In this document: positions 49,531 through 59,061 of the stretch, piece by piece
Layout of the letters: the number at the start of each line of letters is the position of its first letter
How positions within the stretch are numbered: the first letter of the stretch is position 1
NCBI RefSeq assembly: GCF_014196615.1
Contig: NZ_JACIDY010000001.1
Coordinates: forward strand, 124,001 to 188,000
Direction of reading: 5' to 3'
DNA from: Novosphingobium fluoreni
Lineage (GTDB): Bacteria; Pseudomonadota; Alphaproteobacteria; Sphingomonadales; Sphingomonadaceae
DNA length: 64,000 nt
Made by a program: the position numbers and the translations under genes
The notes under the pieces: generated by a model
Databases searched by the model: none
Told to the model about the DNA's origin: nothing
Seen by the model: only the letters and a program-made list of their open reading frames with translations

Positions 49531-50790
49531 TCAGGCGCCCTCGCTCGGTTGCGCGCTGGTTTGCGGGCCAGGGTCCGGCAGCATGATCGGCCCCTTGCGA
49601 TGGCGGCGCAGCAGCATCTTGAACCGCTTGGCCACGGTTTCGAAACCCTTCTCCAGCCAGCCGATCGCCTGTCCGCCGGGCACGTAAGCCACGCGGTAGT
49701 ACATCCACAGGATCAGGGCGGCGAGCAGTAGAAACGGCCCCCACAGACCCAGCAGCGGGCTGACCTTGCCCAGTGCGGCCACATCGGCGGCATACTGGTT
49801 CACCTTGTGATAGGCGACCACCATCACGATCGACACGAACAGGCCGAGCGAAGAGGTGGACCGCTTGGGCGGGATCGCCAGCGACACCGCCAGAAGTGGC
49901 AGCAACAGCATCATCATCACTTCCACCATGCGGAAGTTGAAGTCCGCCTGGCTGGACACGCGCTGCGCTTTGGGCAGGCTCTTGTTCCAGCCGATCGAGA
50001 GCAGCTGCGGCAACAGGTATTCGCGCTGTTCACCATTGGCCCCGCGCGTGCGGAAGCGTTCGATGGCGGGCAGATCGATCGGCAGGTCATGCCGGGTAAA
50101 GCTGAGCACGCGGGGCAATTCGCCCGGGACGTCCTGGATGATCTGGCCTTCGGACAAGCGAAGAATGATCGTATCGGGCGCATTCCTCAGCGCCAGGAAA
50201 CTGCCCTCCTTGGCGGAGATGGAAAGCACCTGCCCCTTTTTGTCCGCTACGCGCGCGAAGATGCCGATCAGACGGCGGCCATCGTCCTGGCTCTGTTCGA
50301 TCCGCAAGGCGACGCGATCCTTGAGCGTGGTGAATTCACCCACCTTGATCGCCGCGCCCAGCGCGCCGGATTTCAGCTCGTAATCCAGCTGTTCGTAATA
50401 ATATCGCGCCAACGGCTGCAGATAGCCCACGATCGTGAAGTTCAGCAGCGCCAACGTCAGCGCCAAGATATAGGGCACGCGCAGCAGGCGCGTGTAGCTG
50501 AGGCCCACCGCGCGCATCACGTCCAGCTCACTGGAAGTGGCCAGCTTGCGGAAGGCGAGCAGGATGCCCAGCATCAGTCCCAGCGGGATCGCAAGGCTTG
50601 CGTATTCCGGAAGCAGGTTGGCCAGCATCTTGAAGACGATGCCCACCGGGCCACCCGCCGCCGCCACGAAATCGAACAACCGCAGCATCTTGTCCAGCAT
50701 CAGCAGCGAGGCCGCGAGCACGAACACGCCCAGCATGGGCATCAGCACAAGGCGCAGGATATAACGATCGATGGCGCTGAAGAATTTCAC
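49531..50790 (-). CDS. lptF: LPS export permease LptF
   Basis: Partner permease of LptG. The 419-residue product has IDRYILRLVLMPMLGVFVLA as first helix, SSELDVMRAVGLSYTRLLRV (coupling helix to LptB), the periplasmic jellyroll, and four C-terminal helices ending in a 60-residue cytoplasmic tail. It is longer than LptG, as is usual for alphaproteobacteria. It precedes lptG by one base, and so forms a two-gene operon. Confidence 0.93.
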   Translation of the reverse strand: MKFFSAIDRYILRLVLMPMLGVFVLAASLLMLDKMLRLFDFVAAAGGPVGIVFKMLANLLPEYASLAIPLGLMLGILLAFRKLATSSELDVMRAVGLSYTRLLRVPYILALTLALLNFTIVGYLQPLARYYYEQLDYELKSGALGAAIKVGEFTTLKDRVALRIEQSQDDGRRLIGIFARVADKKGQVLSISAKEGSFLALRNAPDTIILRLSEGQIIQDVPGELPRVLSFTRHDLPIDLPAIERFRTRGANGEQREYLLPQLLSIGWNKSLPKAQRVSSQADFNFRMVEVMMMLLLPLLAVSLAIPPKRSTSSLGLFVSIVMVVAYHKVNQYAADVAALGKVSPLLGLWGPFLLLAALILWMYYRVAYVPGGQAIGWLEKGFETVAKRFKMLLRRHRKGPIMLPDPGPQTSAQPSEGA

Positions 50791-50889
50791 GAGAGGCTAA
50801 GATCACCGGATGGCTGGCCCACTGCCTTACCCGCTACCCGCGTTGCATGAAAGAGGCCGAATTGCGGCGGCTCTCACGGTTCGACACGC

Positions 50890-50925
50890 AAAAAGGCCCG
50901 GCGGTCTGGGGAACACCGCCGGGCC
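50890..50925 (-). terminator. Rho-independent terminator of flagellin gene
   Basis: On the minus strand, GGCCCGGCGGT (50925-50915) pairs perfectly over 11 bases with ACCGCCGGGCC (50905-50895) around a 9-base loop, followed by TTTTT. It lies 42 bases past the flagellin stop. Confidence 0.92.
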
Positions 50926-50967
50926 GGACCCACCGCGAAGGTGGGCTAAGCGTTAGCTACGCCGCTC

Positions 50968-51981
50968 TTAGCGGAGCAGCGACAGCACGTTCTGCTGGCT
51001 CTGGTTGGCCTGCGAGAGCATCGCCGACGAAGCCTGCGAGAGGATCTGCGACTTGGCGAGAGCGGTCGTTTCGGTCGAGTAGTCGGTGTCCTCGATGCGC
51101 GAGCGCGCGTCGGACAGGTTGGTAACCTTGCTGGTCAGGTTGTTGACGACCGAGTCGAGGCGGCTCTGGCCAGCGCCGATCGACGAACGCGTGGTGTTCA
51201 CGTCCTTCAGAGCGGTGTCCAGCTTGGCGAGCGCCGAGGTCGCGCCGGCGGCGGTGCCGATGTCGATGCCACCGGTCGATTCGGCGGGCACGTAGATCTG
51301 GTCGTCGGCGGCCAGCGTCTTCTCGTTGCCGATGTCCGTGGTGGCCGCAGCCGTGCCGCCGAACTTCGCACCGTAGGCGACGTCTTCCGCGGTGACCTTG
51401 TGCTTGGTGCCGACCAGCGGATCACCTGCGAGGATCTTGTCGCCCAGCTTGGCGTCGGCGTTCGAGGTGGCGCCGGTCACCGCCGTCAGGTCCAGCTTGG
51501 TGATCTTCAATTCCATTGTGTCGGTCGAAGCCGAGCCGACCTGGATCGAAACCTTGTTGTCCTGCGCCGAGTCGAACAACTTTACGCCGTTGAAGTCAGT
51601 CTTGGCGATGTCGACCATCTGCTTCTGCAGTTCCTTGACTTCAACCTGCATGTTGGCGCGGTCGGTGTCCTGGTAGGTGCCCGAAGCGGACTGAACCGAC
51701 AGCTCACGCATGCGCTGCAGGATGTTCGTCACTTCGCCCAGCGCGCCGTCGGCGGTCTGCGCCAGGGCGATGCCGTCGTTGGCGTTGCGAATCGCCTGGC
51801 TCATGCCCTTGATCGACGAGGTCATCGAAGTGGAGATGGCGAGGCCGGCGGCGTCGTCCTTGGCAGAGTTGATGCGCTTGCCGGTGGAGAGGCGCTCCAT
51901 CGAGGTACCCAGCGACTTGTTGGCGCTGATCGAGGCATTGGCGGCCTTCATGGCCGAGATGTTGGTGTTGATGGCAACCAT
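50968..51981 (-). CDS. fliC: Flagellin
   Basis: The flagellar filament subunit. The 337-residue product has the conserved D0/D1 N-terminus INTNISAMKAANASISANKS and ERLSTGKRINSAKDDAAGLA, a short variable D2 (residues 150-260), and the C-terminal IEDTDYSTETTALAKSQILSQ-like region split, ending NQSQQNVLSLLR. Start ATG 51981 (MVAINTNIS) is the family start. It has its own terminator, so it is monocistronic, and is divergent from the flagellar activator gene. Upstream, no clear sigma-54 or sigma-28 promoter was found. Confidence 0.95.
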   Translation of the reverse strand: MVAINTNISAMKAANASISANKSLGTSMERLSTGKRINSAKDDAAGLAISTSMTSSIKGMSQAIRNANDGIALAQTADGALGEVTNILQRMRELSVQSASGTYQDTDRANMQVEVKELQKQMVDIAKTDFNGVKLFDSAQDNKVSIQVGSASTDTMELKITKLDLTAVTGATSNADAKLGDKILAGDPLVGTKHKVTAEDVAYGAKFGGTAAATTDIGNEKTLAADDQIYVPAESTGGIDIGTAAGATSALAKLDTALKDVNTTRSSIGAGQSRLDSVVNNLTSKVTNLSDARSRIEDTDYSTETTALAKSQILSQASSAMLSQANQSQQNVLSLLR

Positions 51982-52233
51982 GTGTGTAACTCCCGAGTGG
52001 TCCCGAAATCCGTCAGCCCCACCAGCCCATCCGGCGCAGCTTCCAGCAACCAGAACGGGTGGCGGCAAATCGCTTTAAGGGACAAAAAATCTCGCCCCAT
52101 CGTGCAAGAAGCCCTTAAACCCGTCGAAACTACGTATAAACCCTAGGACTTAAATTACCGATCCCTTTGACGTTTCAGGCGCATTTGAAGCCCAACGAAG
52201 CGTGGTTAATTTCCACTGGGGGTTGCGAAGAAA

Positions 52234-53511
52234 ATGACCGTTCTGGGGCTCGGTGAAAATGTTGCGCGCAAGCATGGCCTGCTGGCCCAGCGCGCCGCCG
52301 CCGTCGCGGCGACATTGGTGGATGCCAGCCAGGTGAGCCTGCTGGACGCCGATGATGCCGCCTCCGCCACCGGATCGGGCCGCAAGGTTTTGCTGATGCG
52401 CGGCTCGCAAGCCATTGGCAGACAAGGCGCTGCCCGCACCGTCATCAGTTATGCCGACCCCGCCAGCGAATCGGCGCTGGCCATGACCTTGGCCGCGATG
52501 GCCGGCCCCGGCGAGCCGATCGCCGCCGATCCGGAAAGCCTGGCCGTGTTCGCGCTGGCCGATCGCCTGGCCGTCAGCGATATCCCCGTGTTGATTAACG
52601 GGCCCACCGGGACCGGCAAGGAAGTGCTCAGCCGCTTCATCCATGCCCGTTCCAAGCGCGCGGCCGGACCTTTCATCGCCGTTAACTGTGCCGCGATGCC
52701 CGAGCACATGCTGGAAGCGATGCTCTTCGGCCACCAGAAGGGCGCTTTCACCGGCGCGACTGGGGCGAGCGAGGGCTTCATGCGCGCCGCTGATGGCGGC
52801 ACTCTTCTGTTGGACGAGATCGCCGAACTGCCCCTCTCCCTGCAGGCCAAGCTGCTGCGCGCCTTGCAGGAGCAGGAAGTGGTGCCGATCGGCGCGACCC
52901 GCCCGATCCCAATCGATATCCGCGTGATCGCCTGCGCCAACCGCGATCTGCCCACCGAAGTTGCCGAAGGCCGCTTTCGCGCCGACCTCTACTATCGCCT
53001 CAACGTATTCCCCCTCTCGCTGCGCCCCCTGCGGGAGCGTGCCGACGATATCGCCCCGCTGGCGTTCGGCATGGCGCTGCGCCACGCCTTCAACCCGGCG
53101 CGGGTGCCCTGTTTCAACGACGCGGCGCTGGCGATGCTGAAGATCCACGCCTGGCCCGGCAACGTACGCGAACTCGAGAACGTGGTGCGCCGCGCGCTGC
53201 TGCTGGCCGGTGACGCCACCACGATCACCCCCGATCACATCGTGTTCGACAGCCCCGCCCGCCTGATCGACGTGGCGATGGCACCGGCCGAGCCGATCGT
53301 CGTAGCCGAGCCAGCCGGCCGCAAGCTGTCCAGCGTGGTGCAGTTGTCCGAAGCACGCGCCATCATCGATACGCTGGAGGCCTGTGGCGGCAACCGTCTG
53401 CAAGCCGCCCGCGAACTCGGCATTTCCGAGCGCACCTTGCGCTATCGCCTGGCCTCCTTCCGTGATGCCGGCATCGAGATCGGCCGCATAGCCGCTGGTG
53501 GCCGTCGATGA
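52234..53511 (+). CDS. Sigma-54-dependent flagellar activator (FlbD/FleQ type)
   Basis: A 425-residue AAA+ enhancer-binding activator. Walker A GPTGTGKEVL, GAFTGA loop (KGAFTGATGA), Walker B GGTLLLDEIAEL, the R-finger region and the Fis-type HTH (RLQAARELGISERTLRYRLA) are all present. The first 90 residues lack the acidic pocket and phosphoacceptor Asp of a true receiver, so it is not controlled by phosphorylation in the usual way. It opens the flagellar operon and overlaps fliE, which suggests it drives fliE-R and perhaps fliC. Confidence 0.9.
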   Translation: MTVLGLGENVARKHGLLAQRAAAVAATLVDASQVSLLDADDAASATGSGRKVLLMRGSQAIGRQGAARTVISYADPASESALAMTLAAMAGPGEPIAADPESLAVFALADRLAVSDIPVLINGPTGTGKEVLSRFIHARSKRAAGPFIAVNCAAMPEHMLEAMLFGHQKGAFTGATGASEGFMRAADGGTLLLDEIAELPLSLQAKLLRALQEQEVVPIGATRPIPIDIRVIACANRDLPTEVAEGRFRADLYYRLNVFPLSLRPLRERADDIAPLAFGMALRHAFNPARVPCFNDAALAMLKIHAWPGNVRELENVVRRALLLAGDATTITPDHIVFDSPARLIDVAMAPAEPIVVAEPAGRKLSSVVQLSEARAIIDTLEACGGNRLQAARELGISERTLRYRLASFRDAGIEIGRIAAGGRR

Positions 53512-53879
53512 GCGGCATCTCCGGCATCGGCGGCGGCGCAGCGGGCGTCCAGCAGATCATGGCGCTGCGCCAGCAGATCATGGACCGCTCGCAGACGCTG
53601 CAGCAGCTTCACGCGCCGCAAGGCACGCAAGCCGCCGCGCCGACCCAGCAGGCCCCGGCCAACAACTTTGCCGACGCGTTCAAGACCGCGCTTGACGGCG
53701 TCAACGCCACGCAAGTGAAGGCGGAGAACATCGCCGACGCCTATCAGCGCGGTGAAGTGACTGATGTCGCCAAGGTGATGCTGGCGCGCCAGGAAGCAGG
53801 TGTTGCGTTCGAAGCGACCCTGCAGGTGCGCAACAAGCTGCTCAGCGCCTACCAAGACATCATGCGGATGGGAGTGTGA
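53508..53879 (+). CDS. fliE: Flagellar hook-basal body protein FliE
   Basis: FliE joins the MS ring to the rod. The 123-residue product has the C-terminal rod-like helices NNFADAFKTALDGVNATQVK, AYQRGEVTDVAKVMLARQEA and QVRNKLLSAYQDIMRMGV, and a Gln/Ala-rich N-terminus. Its ATG overlaps the activator gene stop by four bases, and it ends three bases before fliF. The length fits the family. Confidence 0.92.
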   Translation: MSGISGIGGGAAGVQQIMALRQQIMDRSQTLQQLHAPQGTQAAAPTQQAPANNFADAFKTALDGVNATQVKAENIADAYQRGEVTDVAKVMLARQEAGVAFEATLQVRNKLLSAYQDIMRMGV

Positions 53880-53882
53880 TAG

Positions 53883-55598
53883 ATGGCTGATCTGGTTCCA
53901 GCCGCGGCCTCTCCTGGGGGCGCAGGCATATCTGGCACGTCGATCCTGACGCCGCTCACCGATCCGGCGGGCGGCTCCGTGCTGACTCGCATCAATGCCT
54001 TCAAGGCGCAGCCCGCCGTCAAGAAGATGCTGCCGTGGTTCCTGGGCGTCGCGGCCCTGGGCGGCGCGGCGCTGACTTGGTCCGCCGTGGCGCCCTCTGC
54101 CCAGCGCCCGCTTTACAGCTCGCTCAGCGACGGTGAGCGCGCCAGCGTGGTGGCCGCACTCGATACGGCAAACATCGGCTATCATATCGACAACTCCACC
54201 GGCGCGCTGACCGTGGACGAAGGCGATTTCTACAAGGCGCGGATGCTCGTCGCGTCCGATGGTGGCCTGGCCACGCCCGAGACCGGCGACCAGATGCTGG
54301 ACAAGCTGCCGATGGGTGCCAGCCGCAACCTGGAGGGGGAACGCCTGCGCTCCGCCCGCGAGCGCGATCTGCAGCTTTCGATCATGGAGATCGATGGCGT
54401 CGATTCGGTCCGCGTCCATCTGGCCGAGGGTGAGAAGTCGGTCTTCGTGCGTGACAACGTGGCCCCTACCGCCTCGGTCATGGTGCGCCTGAAGTCCGGC
54501 CGCCAGCTGAGCGAGGGGCAAGTCACCGCGATCGTCAACCTCGTCGCCGGATCGGTGCCGGGTCTTTCGCCCGATTCGGTGCGCGTGGTCGATCAGCATG
54601 GTTCACTGCTTTCGTCCAAGGCCAGTGCCGAGGACGACCGGCTCGATATGCAAGCCCGCATGGAAGACAAGCTGCGCGCCCAGGTCTCCCAGATCCTGCG
54701 CCCCATGCTGGGCGACGGGAATTTCACCAGCGAGATCCAGGTCGAGCTGAACATGGACGATGTGACGTCCGCGCGGGAAAGCTACGACAAGGACGGCGTT
54801 GTCCGTTCCGAGACCCAGGAGCAATCGCAACAGACCGGTTCAGGCGGAGCGGCCGTCGGCATTCCCGGCGTCCTTTCCAACACGCCGCCGCCCGCCACGC
54901 AGGCCCAGAACGGCCCGCCGCAGGGCACGCAGGCTCCTTCCGCCGCGCCGGGCGCCACTCCGCCGGGTAACGGCGAATCCAGCTCCACCCGCACCTATGA
55001 GCTGGGCCGGGAGGTTTCCGTCTCCAACCAGCGCCCCGGCGGCATCAAGCGTGTCACCGTGGCCGTGGCGCTCAGCAAGGATGCGCTGAAGGGCGCGAAA
55101 GCCAAGGACATCGCCGATATCGAGGCGCTGGTCGGCGCGGCGGTGGGCGCGAACCCGCAGCGCGGCGATCAGGTCAAGGTCGTGATGCGCAGCTTCGAGC
55201 CGATCGACGTGACCCCGCCCGCGTTCTACGAGACGCCCTGGTTCGCCACGATCGTGCGCTATGGCGCGGCAGTAATCGCGGTGCTGCTGGTGATGCTGCT
55301 CGGCGTGCGCCCGCTGATCGCCGCCATGCGCGGTGACAAGAAGGGCAAGAAGGGCGAGGCCGCCGAAAGCGAAGCGGAGGCCGAGACCGCCAGCCAGCGC
55401 ACGATCGCCGCGCTGGCATCCACCACCACGCGCGATGAGAACGGTGTCGATGTCGATATCTCGCGCGCCGAGCTCCTCGCCCGCCAGGTCGAACTGGCGC
55501 AGCGATTGGTAACCGAAAAGCACGGCAGCTCCGTCCAGGCGCTGCGCCAGATGCTGAACTCCCCACCACCCGCCGCCCCCCAAGCTGAGGCCGCCTGA
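53883..55598 (+). CDS. fliF: Flagellar MS-ring protein FliF
   Basis: FliF forms the MS ring that anchors the basal body in the inner membrane. The 571-residue product has two membrane helices (around residues 45-65 and near 455-475), the ring-building motif domain RPLYSSLSDGERASVVAALD, the periplasmic GERLRSARERDLQLS-like region and a C-terminal cytoplasmic FliG-binding tail. Gln/Pro/Ala-rich residues 310-370 form a flexible insert. It is followed one base later by fliG. Confidence 0.95.
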   Translation: MADLVPAAASPGGAGISGTSILTPLTDPAGGSVLTRINAFKAQPAVKKMLPWFLGVAALGGAALTWSAVAPSAQRPLYSSLSDGERASVVAALDTANIGYHIDNSTGALTVDEGDFYKARMLVASDGGLATPETGDQMLDKLPMGASRNLEGERLRSARERDLQLSIMEIDGVDSVRVHLAEGEKSVFVRDNVAPTASVMVRLKSGRQLSEGQVTAIVNLVAGSVPGLSPDSVRVVDQHGSLLSSKASAEDDRLDMQARMEDKLRAQVSQILRPMLGDGNFTSEIQVELNMDDVTSARESYDKDGVVRSETQEQSQQTGSGGAAVGIPGVLSNTPPPATQAQNGPPQGTQAPSAAPGATPPGNGESSSTRTYELGREVSVSNQRPGGIKRVTVAVALSKDALKGAKAKDIADIEALVGAAVGANPQRGDQVKVVMRSFEPIDVTPPAFYETPWFATIVRYGAAVIAVLLVMLLGVRPLIAAMRGDKKGKKGEAAESEAEAETASQRTIAALASTTTRDENGVDVDISRAELLARQVELAQRLVTEKHGSSVQALRQMLNSPPPAAPQAEAA

Positions 55599-55599
55599 C

Positions 55600-56619
55600 A
55601 TGAGCGCGCTTGCCAATCTCGATCCCGCCGGCAACGCCGCGGTCATGGTCATGCTGCTGCAGGATGATCAGGCCGCGCGCATCCTGTCAGAGCTTGAGCC
55701 GGAGGAATTGCGCCTGCTGGGCCAGAAGATGGTCGAACTGGGTGAGATCGGGCCTGAGATCATTGCCGGTGCCATCGCCGGCTTTGTTGAGAAGACCGAA
55801 TCGCTGGGCCTGATGACGCACGATCGCGTCGGCCATGTGCGCAACGTGATGGGTCGCGCCGTGGGCGACGTGAAGGCCGAGAACCTGATGCGCCGCATCG
55901 CGCCCCAGGCCGCCTCCAAGGCCTCCACCATCGAACTGGCCCGCTGGCTTGAGCCTGAGGCGCTGGCCCCGCTGATCAAGGGCGAGCACCCGCAAATGAT
56001 CGCGGTGCTGCTGGTTCAGCTCGATCCCGAAGTGGCCGCCGCCGTGCTGCACTCGCTCCCCGCCGCCGAGCAGAGCGAGATCGTCCATCGTATCGCCACG
56101 CTGGGCCCGGTCTCCGCCGAGGCGATCACGATCCTGGAAGAATTGCTGACCCGCCGCATCGGTGAGCGCCATGGTGCGGCTCCGCTGGCGATGGGCGGCA
56201 TCAAGGAGGCCGCCGGCATCATCAACGGCGCGGGCAAGGCCGTGGAAGCGCGGATCATGCCCCAGATCGCCAAGATGGACAAAGTCCTGGCGCGCAAGAT
56301 CGAGGAAGAGATGTTCAAGTTCGAGCACCTCTTCGTCCTCGATGCGCAATCGATGGGCGCGCTGCTGCGCGAGGTCGAGAGCGACGTCCTGATCGGCGCG
56401 CTCAAGGGCATTCCGGAAAGCGAGCGCGAAGTGTTCTTCCGCGCCATGTCCAGCCGCGCCGCCGATGGCGTGAAGGACGAAATCGCCGCGCGCGGCCGCA
56501 CCAAGCTGGCCGAAGTGGTCGAGGCGCAAAAGGCCATCGTCGCCATTGCCCGCAGACTGGCGGCAGACGGCACGATCGCGTTCGGTTCGGCCAGCGGCGG
56601 CGACAGCGATTATGTCTGA
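55600..56619 (+). CDS. fliG: Flagellar motor switch protein FliG
   Basis: FliG couples stator force to the rotor. The 339-residue product has the middle-domain EHPQMIAVLLVQLDPEVAAA and the C-terminal torque domain with conserved charges, LLREVESDVLIGALKGIPES and MSSRAADGVKDEIAARGRTK. Charged residues for MotA contact are intact. It follows fliF by one base, and its 3' end overlaps fliH by 8 bases. Confidence 0.95.
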   Translation: MSALANLDPAGNAAVMVMLLQDDQAARILSELEPEELRLLGQKMVELGEIGPEIIAGAIAGFVEKTESLGLMTHDRVGHVRNVMGRAVGDVKAENLMRRIAPQAASKASTIELARWLEPEALAPLIKGEHPQMIAVLLVQLDPEVAAAVLHSLPAAEQSEIVHRIATLGPVSAEAITILEELLTRRIGERHGAAPLAMGGIKEAAGIINGAGKAVEARIMPQIAKMDKVLARKIEEEMFKFEHLFVLDAQSMGALLREVESDVLIGALKGIPESEREVFFRAMSSRAADGVKDEIAARGRTKLAEVVEAQKAIVAIARRLAADGTIAFGSASGGDSDYV

Positions 56620-57220
56620 GGGCTTCACCCGCCTTTCGCTCAGCCAGCTTTCGGGCGCGACGGGGTTTCGCACCGATGCCCGCTACGCCGAGTTCCCGAT
56701 GGCATCCGCGCTGGAGCCGGACGCCGCGCCGGTCCGTCTGGAGCCCGAACCCGACCCGGTGGGAGAAGCGTTCGCCCAAGGCTACACCAAGGGCTACGAG
56801 GATGCGCGCGCCGAAGCCGAAGCCATGGCGCTGGCCGATGCCGTGGCCGGAGAAGGCCTGGCGCTGGCGTTCCGCCGCATAGACGAGGCGCTGGAAGAGC
56901 AATTGCGGGAGCGGCTGCGCGATACCGTGGCCGCGCTTTGCGAAGCCGCGATCGCACCCTTCGCGCTGGACGAGGAAGCGCTGATGCACCGCGTCACCCG
57001 CGCCGCCGCGATGCTGGCGCGAGCGGACGATGAACGCGTGATCCGCATGCACCCGCAGGACCTGCAACTGCTGGCCCCGCGCATCACCGCGGAGTGGAAC
57101 GTGCAGGCGGACCCCACGCTGGAGCGTGGCGCGATCCGCGTCGAGGGCACTAACGGCGGCGTCGAGGACGGGCCTGCCACCTGGCGGCGCGCCATTGCCG
57201 AGGCATTGCACCAGTGCTGA
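56612..57220 (+). CDS. fliH: Flagellar export regulator FliH
   Basis: FliH holds the FliI ATPase on the export gate. The 202-residue product is mostly helical with an Ala/Glu-rich heptad stretch (EAFAQGYTKGYEDARAEAEA, GLALAFRRIDEALEEQLRER) and a C-terminal FliH/HrpE-type domain (HPQDLQLLAPRITAEWNVQA). The ATG at 56612 lies inside the fliG end, and its stop overlaps the fliI start by 7 bases. It is recognised mainly by position and shape. Confidence 0.82.
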   Translation: MSEGFTRLSLSQLSGATGFRTDARYAEFPMASALEPDAAPVRLEPEPDPVGEAFAQGYTKGYEDARAEAEAMALADAVAGEGLALAFRRIDEALEEQLRERLRDTVAALCEAAIAPFALDEEALMHRVTRAAAMLARADDERVIRMHPQDLQLLAPRITAEWNVQADPTLERGAIRVEGTNGGVEDGPATWRRAIAEALHQC

Positions 57221-58539
57221 CCCTGTTCGACCCGCTGCTGCGGGACCTGGCCGCCGAACCGATCGACCTGTCCCCGCGCCGCTTCGGCCTGGTCGCCGCG
57301 TGCGATGGCGGACTGCTGGAAGTGAGCGGACTGTCCATTCCGGTCGGCGCGATGTGCCGCGTGGCGCACAAGCCCGGCACGACGCTGGCCGCCGAAGTGA
57401 TCGGCTTCCGCAATGGCCGTACCTTGATGATGCTTTTGGGCGATTCGGTGATGCTGCGCCCCGGCGCGCGGGTCCATCCCGAAGGCAAACCCGGCATGCT
57501 GCCCGTCGGCGCGGCGTTCCTGGGCCGGGCGGTGGATGGCGAAGGCCTGCCGATCGATGGCGGACCACCGATCCATGCCCGCAGCGAATGGCCCTCGGGC
57601 GGGCTGCGCACCTCAGCGCTTGACCGCAGCCCCGTGCGTGAGACGTTCGATACCGGCGTGCGTTCGCTCAACGCGCTGACCACGTTCGGCATCGGCCAGC
57701 GCATCGGCGTGATGGCCGGTTCGGGCGTCGGCAAATCGGTGCTGATGGACATGATCGCGCGCGGCGCGGAAGCGGACATCATCGTCGTCGGCTTGATCGG
57801 CGAGCGCGCCCGCGAAGTGTCGGACTTCGTGGAACGACATATGCACGCCGAAAAGCGCGACCGCACCGTGGTCGTGGCCGTGCCCGCCGATCATGCTCCC
57901 AACTTGCGCCTGCGCGGCGCGATGCTGGCGACCTCCATGGCCGAGCATTTCCGGGCGCAGGGCAAGAAGGTGCTGCTGATCCTGGACAGCCTGACCCGCG
58001 TGGCCCACGCCGCGCGCGAAATAGGCCTGCTGCTGGGCGAACCTGGCGCGGCGCGCGGCTATCCGCCGTCCGCCTTGGCGACCATCACCAAGCTGGTGGA
58101 ACGCGCTGGCAATTCTGCGGCAAGCGGCGGCTCGATCACCGGCCTCTACACGGTGCTGGCGGATGGCGACAACCAGGACGACCCCGTGGTGGATACCGCC
58201 CGCGCCATCCTGGATGGTCACGTCGTGCTCAATCGTGCCCTGGCGCAGCGCGGCCAGTATCCGGCGGTGGACATCGCCGCCTCGCTCAGCCGCGTGATGA
58301 ACGATATCGTCAGTCCCGATCATCAGAAGTTGGCGCGTGAGTTCCGCGCCCTGACGGCCAGCTACGAAGCCAATCGCGACCTCGTGCTGATGGGCGCCTA
58401 TCGCTCCGGAGCCGATCCGCAGCTCGACCGCGCTATCGCCATGCACGAATTGCTGACGGCGTTTCTCTGCCAGTTCGGCGGGGAGATCATCGATATCGAC
58501 ACCAGCGCCGCGCAATTGGCGGCACTGCTAGGCCCCTGA
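57214..58539 (+). CDS. fliI: Flagellum-specific ATPase FliI
   Basis: Type III export ATPase, homologous to F1-beta. The 441-residue product has Walker A MAGSGVGKSVLMD, Walker B VLLILDSLTRVAHAAREIGL and PGAARGYPPSALATITKLVE. Its start is GTG 57214, overlapping fliH. All catalytic residues are present. Confidence 0.95.
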   Translation: MLTLFDPLLRDLAAEPIDLSPRRFGLVAACDGGLLEVSGLSIPVGAMCRVAHKPGTTLAAEVIGFRNGRTLMMLLGDSVMLRPGARVHPEGKPGMLPVGAAFLGRAVDGEGLPIDGGPPIHARSEWPSGGLRTSALDRSPVRETFDTGVRSLNALTTFGIGQRIGVMAGSGVGKSVLMDMIARGAEADIIVVGLIGERAREVSDFVERHMHAEKRDRTVVVAVPADHAPNLRLRGAMLATSMAEHFRAQGKKVLLILDSLTRVAHAAREIGLLLGEPGAARGYPPSALATITKLVERAGNSAASGGSITGLYTVLADGDNQDDPVVDTARAILDGHVVLNRALAQRGQYPAVDIAASLSRVMNDIVSPDHQKLAREFRALTASYEANRDLVLMGAYRSGADPQLDRAIAMHELLTAFLCQFGGEIIDIDTSAAQLAALLGP

Positions 58540-58595
58540 TCGACGCTTATGCATCGTTTTTCCTATTCGTTAGGGCCGGATAGGCAGGCAACGCG

Positions 58596-59024
58596 ATGAA
58601 CGCGGAGCAGCGCGCGCGCCTTGTGCGACTGAATCGCCTGGAGAAAATCCGTGCGATCGCCAAGCAGACTGCCGCGCGCGAAGCCGCCGAGGCCGAAAGC
58701 ACTCTGTCGCAGTTGCGCATGCTGAGTGACCGCACGGGCCGCCTTGCCGCCGATTACGGTGCGCGGCGCGGCGCGGTGGATGGCGCATCGCTGCAAACGC
58801 TCACCGGCTTCGTCAGCGGCCTGGGCAGCCTGACTCGAACCACCCAGGCCGACGCGCAACGCGCCGAAGCCATTGCCGACGCGAAGCTGCGCATGCTGGG
58901 CGAAGCCGAACGCCGCCGCGCCGCCGTAGAAGAGCGCGCCAAGCTGGAAGCCAAGCTGATCGCCCGTAGCGCGGAAACGACCGTGCTGGGCAGCCGCAAG
59001 CAAACTGGCACGGACCTTGAATAG
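58596..59024 (+). CDS. fliJ: Flagellar export chaperone FliJ-like
   Basis: A 142-residue coiled coil (RLVRLNRLEKIRAIAKQTAA, then a long charged helix to KLIARSAETTVLGSR), occupying the fliJ position between fliI and fliK. FliJ activates the export gate like the gamma subunit of F1. Sequence similarity in FliJ is low, so identification is by shape and order. Confidence 0.75.
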   Translation: MNAEQRARLVRLNRLEKIRAIAKQTAAREAAEAESTLSQLRMLSDRTGRLAADYGARRGAVDGASLQTLTGFVSGLGSLTRTTQADAQRAEAIADAKLRMLGEAERRRAAVEERAKLEAKLIARSAETTVLGSRKQTGTDLE

Positions 59025-59061
59025 CTGACTACGCATTTTACCGCGAAGGCTGGCCTGCTCC

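Noticed and set aside
51982..52233. Sigma-54 (GG-N10-GC) or sigma-28 promoter for flagellin
   Set aside because: Candidate TTGC elements lack the GG ten bases ahead, and no TAAAG-N14-GCCGATAA-like match is convincing.
52150..53403. Antisense frame across the flagellar activator
   Set aside because: No motifs; the plus-strand AAA+ motifs are complete.
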